The translations under genes were made by a program, and so were the position numbers. A DNA stretch of 64,000 nucleotides from Bifidobacterium tibiigranuli (GTDB lineage Bacteria; Actinomycetota; Actinomycetes; Actinomycetales; Bifidobacteriaceae). Location of the stretch: NCBI RefSeq assembly GCF_009371885.1, contig NZ_QLZA01000010.1, positions 97,338-161,337 on the forward strand. Direction: 5' to 3'. Of the stretch, positions 62,468 to 64,000 are shown piece after piece. Below the pieces are notes generated by a model. That model was not told the origin of the DNA. It did not search any database and saw only the letters and a program-made list of their open reading frames with translations. The number at the start of each line of letters is the position of its first letter. Position 1 is the first letter of the stretch.

Positions 62468-62616
62468 CCTATAAATTATTCAATATGGATTATTATGCAT
62501 TGCATTGTATCGGCGGTCGTGCCCTTCCAATCGCTGGTATCGATACCTGACTGAGCGCTGGGAGCTGGCACGTAACACATCGCTGGTCGCGCGAAAACAG
62601 CAATGACAACCAAAGG

Positions 62617-62622
62617 TATAAT
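62617..62622 (+). promoter_or_regulatory. -10 element of the nuclease gene
   Basis: A perfect TATAAT ends eight bases before ATG 62631, with no ribosome-binding site between them. No good -35 is seen at 16-18 nt. It predicts a leaderless or 1-2-nt-leader message. Confidence 0.6.
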
Positions 62623-62630
62623 CACATATC

Positions 62631-63821
62631 ATGAGTTCATCCCGTTTGCCGCATGTTTTCAGCAGCGTCGCATCGTTCGCGGCATCGCATAAAATCGCCA
62701 CTGGTGTCGTGACCACTCTCGTAGCCGCTTCCTTGATTACGGGAGGAGGCATCGCCGTGGCGCAGATGATGAATCCTCAGGCATTCATGCCGCAGGCCAG
62801 CGTGGTAAGAGTCGTGGATGGCGACACGATCGAGGTGAGTGATCACGGGCAAAATAAGACCATCAGATTGCTCAATGTCAATACTCCCGAGACCGTCGAC
62901 CCGAACAAGCCGATCGAATGCGGAGGGCCTGAGGCCAGCGATTATCTCAAGAAACTTCTTCCGACAGGAACGATCGTACGGCTGGGATACGATCACGATA
63001 AACGAGATAGATATGGCAGGGACCTTGCTGCAGTCTTTCTGAACGGATCATTGGTCGATGCCGACATTGCCCGCAATGGCTGGGGCGTGGCCATAAAAAT
63101 CGGAGAGAACACGCGCTACTATTCCCAGGTTTTCGACGCACAGCGCGAAGCACACGACAAGATGGCTGGCCTGTATGATCCATCCTTCGCATGCACACCG
63201 CAACAACAAGCCCAAGCCTACGCGGCATCCCAAACCCCAGCAGCGCCAGGTGATACGGCTACAGTCAATGCACTAACCGCATTCGTCAATACGATAGACA
63301 CCGACGTTTCTTCGGGTGCAAAACTCTTGACAATACTCGACGGAGACCACAGCAGTCTGCCGCTTGCTCTTTACACTACCGCCGAAATAAAATCGATGAG
63401 ACAATCCGTCGAAAGGCACCATAGCAAGTCGCAATTGGAACAAAAGGAAGCCACAGACCATATCACGCGGCTCAAAGAACAAGAGGAACAGCGTCAACAA
63501 CAAGAACGACAAGAGGCAGAGCAGCGCCAGCACGAGCAGGAGCAGGAGCTTGCACAGCAGCAAAAGGAACAGGCTGAAGCCCAAGCGCAGGAGTATCCGC
63601 AAGGGCAGAATCAACAACAGCCAGCAAACAACAACACCGGGAATTACGGTGCGGCAGTTCCTCAACAAACCATCGCACCAGCTCAGCCAGCACCAAATCC
63701 TCAACCATCCCAATCCAGCGGTTCCGGTGGCCGACCGTCCAACGCCGCGCCATGCAGAAAATATGCGCCAGGAGGCAAATCCTTCGTCTATATCGATTGC
63801 GTAACCAAAATGCCGCTGTAG
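62631..63821 (+). CDS. Secreted/anchored thermonuclease-family (SNase) protein
   Basis: A 396-residue protein. An N-terminal signal anchor (TGVVTTLVAASLITGGGIAVA) is followed by the SNase domain: VVRVVDGDTIEV, IRLLNVNTPETVDP and YDHDKRDRYGRDLAAVFLNG, with the calcium-binding Asp and catalytic Arg/Glu positions present. Then come about 60 residues of unknown nature, a Gln/Glu-rich coiled coil (residues about 280-330), a Pro/Gln/Ser linker and a Cys-pair end (CRKYAPGGKSF ... DC) like an Excalibur-type module. It likely degrades nucleic acid outside the cell. Confidence 0.9.
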   Translation: MSSSRLPHVFSSVASFAASHKIATGVVTTLVAASLITGGGIAVAQMMNPQAFMPQASVVRVVDGDTIEVSDHGQNKTIRLLNVNTPETVDPNKPIECGGPEASDYLKKLLPTGTIVRLGYDHDKRDRYGRDLAAVFLNGSLVDADIARNGWGVAIKIGENTRYYSQVFDAQREAHDKMAGLYDPSFACTPQQQAQAYAASQTPAAPGDTATVNALTAFVNTIDTDVSSGAKLLTILDGDHSSLPLALYTTAEIKSMRQSVERHHSKSQLEQKEATDHITRLKEQEEQRQQQERQEAEQRQHEQEQELAQQQKEQAEAQAQEYPQGQNQQQPANNNTGNYGAAVPQQTIAPAQPAPNPQPSQSSGSGGRPSNAAPCRKYAPGGKSFVYIDCVTKMPL

Positions 63822-64000
63822 GGATTCACGGGGGCAGAAAAAATACTGCTCGATGTAAGAGAGATCATTATGCTTGGGAACAGCGGAAGCTGGGGGATTT
63901 GCTGGAAGAGCGGAACTCACAACGCTCTCAAAGCAATAGCTATCCGCTAGTGTCGTTTACTGTCGAAAATGGTGTTACTCCTAAGACTGATCGGTATCAG
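63822..64000 (+). pseudogene. Type I restriction specificity subunit (HsdS) fragment, partial
   Basis: The plus frame through about 63875-64000 reads AWEQRKLGDLLEERN then SYPLVSFTVENGVTPKTDRY, which is the characteristic start of an HsdS target-recognition domain. The frame is open at the right edge. No start codon with ribosome-binding site precedes it, and the upstream residues do not look like HsdS, so this may be a 5'-truncated silent cassette; the rest is outside the window. Confidence 0.65.

Noticed and set aside
63273..63920. Minus-strand frame opposite the nuclease tail
   Set aside because: Leu-rich shadow of the Gln/Glu coiled coil; the plus-strand nuclease has clear domains.

Overview
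The window looks like a stretch of a Bifidobacterium-type actinobacterial chromosome. The DNA is GC-rich. Gene content and order fit that group: a mevalonate-pathway pair (thiolase and class II HMG-CoA reductase), a galT-galK operon under a DeoR regulator, a DUF4916 Nudix protein, an Rpf-like DUF348/G5 protein, a DUF3180 protein beside a FolK-like protein, and the run dacB-tilS-hpt-ftsH. Many genes have a -10 hexamer 6-8 nt upstream of the start codon, which suggests leaderless mRNAs. The species cannot be named from the sequence. No rRNA, tRNA, CRISPR array, insertion sequence or prophage was recognised.

Layout. 1-7.4 kb (minus): mvaA (cut by the left edge)-thiolase, then galK-galT-deoR, then a polyprenol-phosphate-mannose-synthase-like glycosyltransferase. 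7.5-16.3 kb: dihydroorotate dehydrogenase (plus), then on minus an old-yellow-enzyme homologue, a class A PBP, a Crp/Fnr regulator, a lipoate-protein ligase with unusual domain order, a TM2 protein and leuB. 16.4-31.5 kb: an S9 oligopeptidase, an App1-type phosphatase, GcvH, an L,D-transpeptidase, NudC, an alpha/beta hydrolase, a DUF4916 Nudix protein, thioredoxin, an Rpf-like protein, an SDR, a DEAD-box helicase and HicAB. 31.6-40 kb: glutathione peroxidase, the ABC-F protein EttA, TesB and a four-gene PotABCD/Fe3+-type ABC importer. 40.3-47.2 kb: DUF3180, an eroded FolB-FolK protein, ftsH, hpt, tilS and dacB. 47.3-55.4 kb: an ABC exporter, two GT2 glycosyltransferases, an AI-2E-family protein and an acetoin/diacetyl reductase. 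55.9-58.9 kb: a thioredoxin / CoA-disulfide-reductase-rhodanese / CstR-like repressor / Cys-rich protein operon with a palindromic operator in its promoter. 58.9-64 kb: an accessory-looking end with a gene remnant, a RelB-PIN toxin-antitoxin pair, a nitroreductase, an unknown protein, a secreted nuclease and the edge of a type I restriction hsdS-like gene.

Most striking observations. (1) The 55.9-58.9 kb operon reads as a self-contained reactive-sulfur/persulfide response unit. (2) Intergenic regions hold several families of hairpin elements with fixed geometry: 47-nt units every 63 nt at two loci, 53-nt units every 62 nt at two loci, and a third family of about 57 nt. (3) An array of about eight 22-nt units upstream of the ABC exporter alternates ACAG and ACAA cores. 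(4) folE, folP and a separate folB are absent between ftsH and the folK-like gene, and that gene is itself degenerate. (5) Degenerate low-complexity stretches have expanded inside or at the ends of several conserved enzymes.
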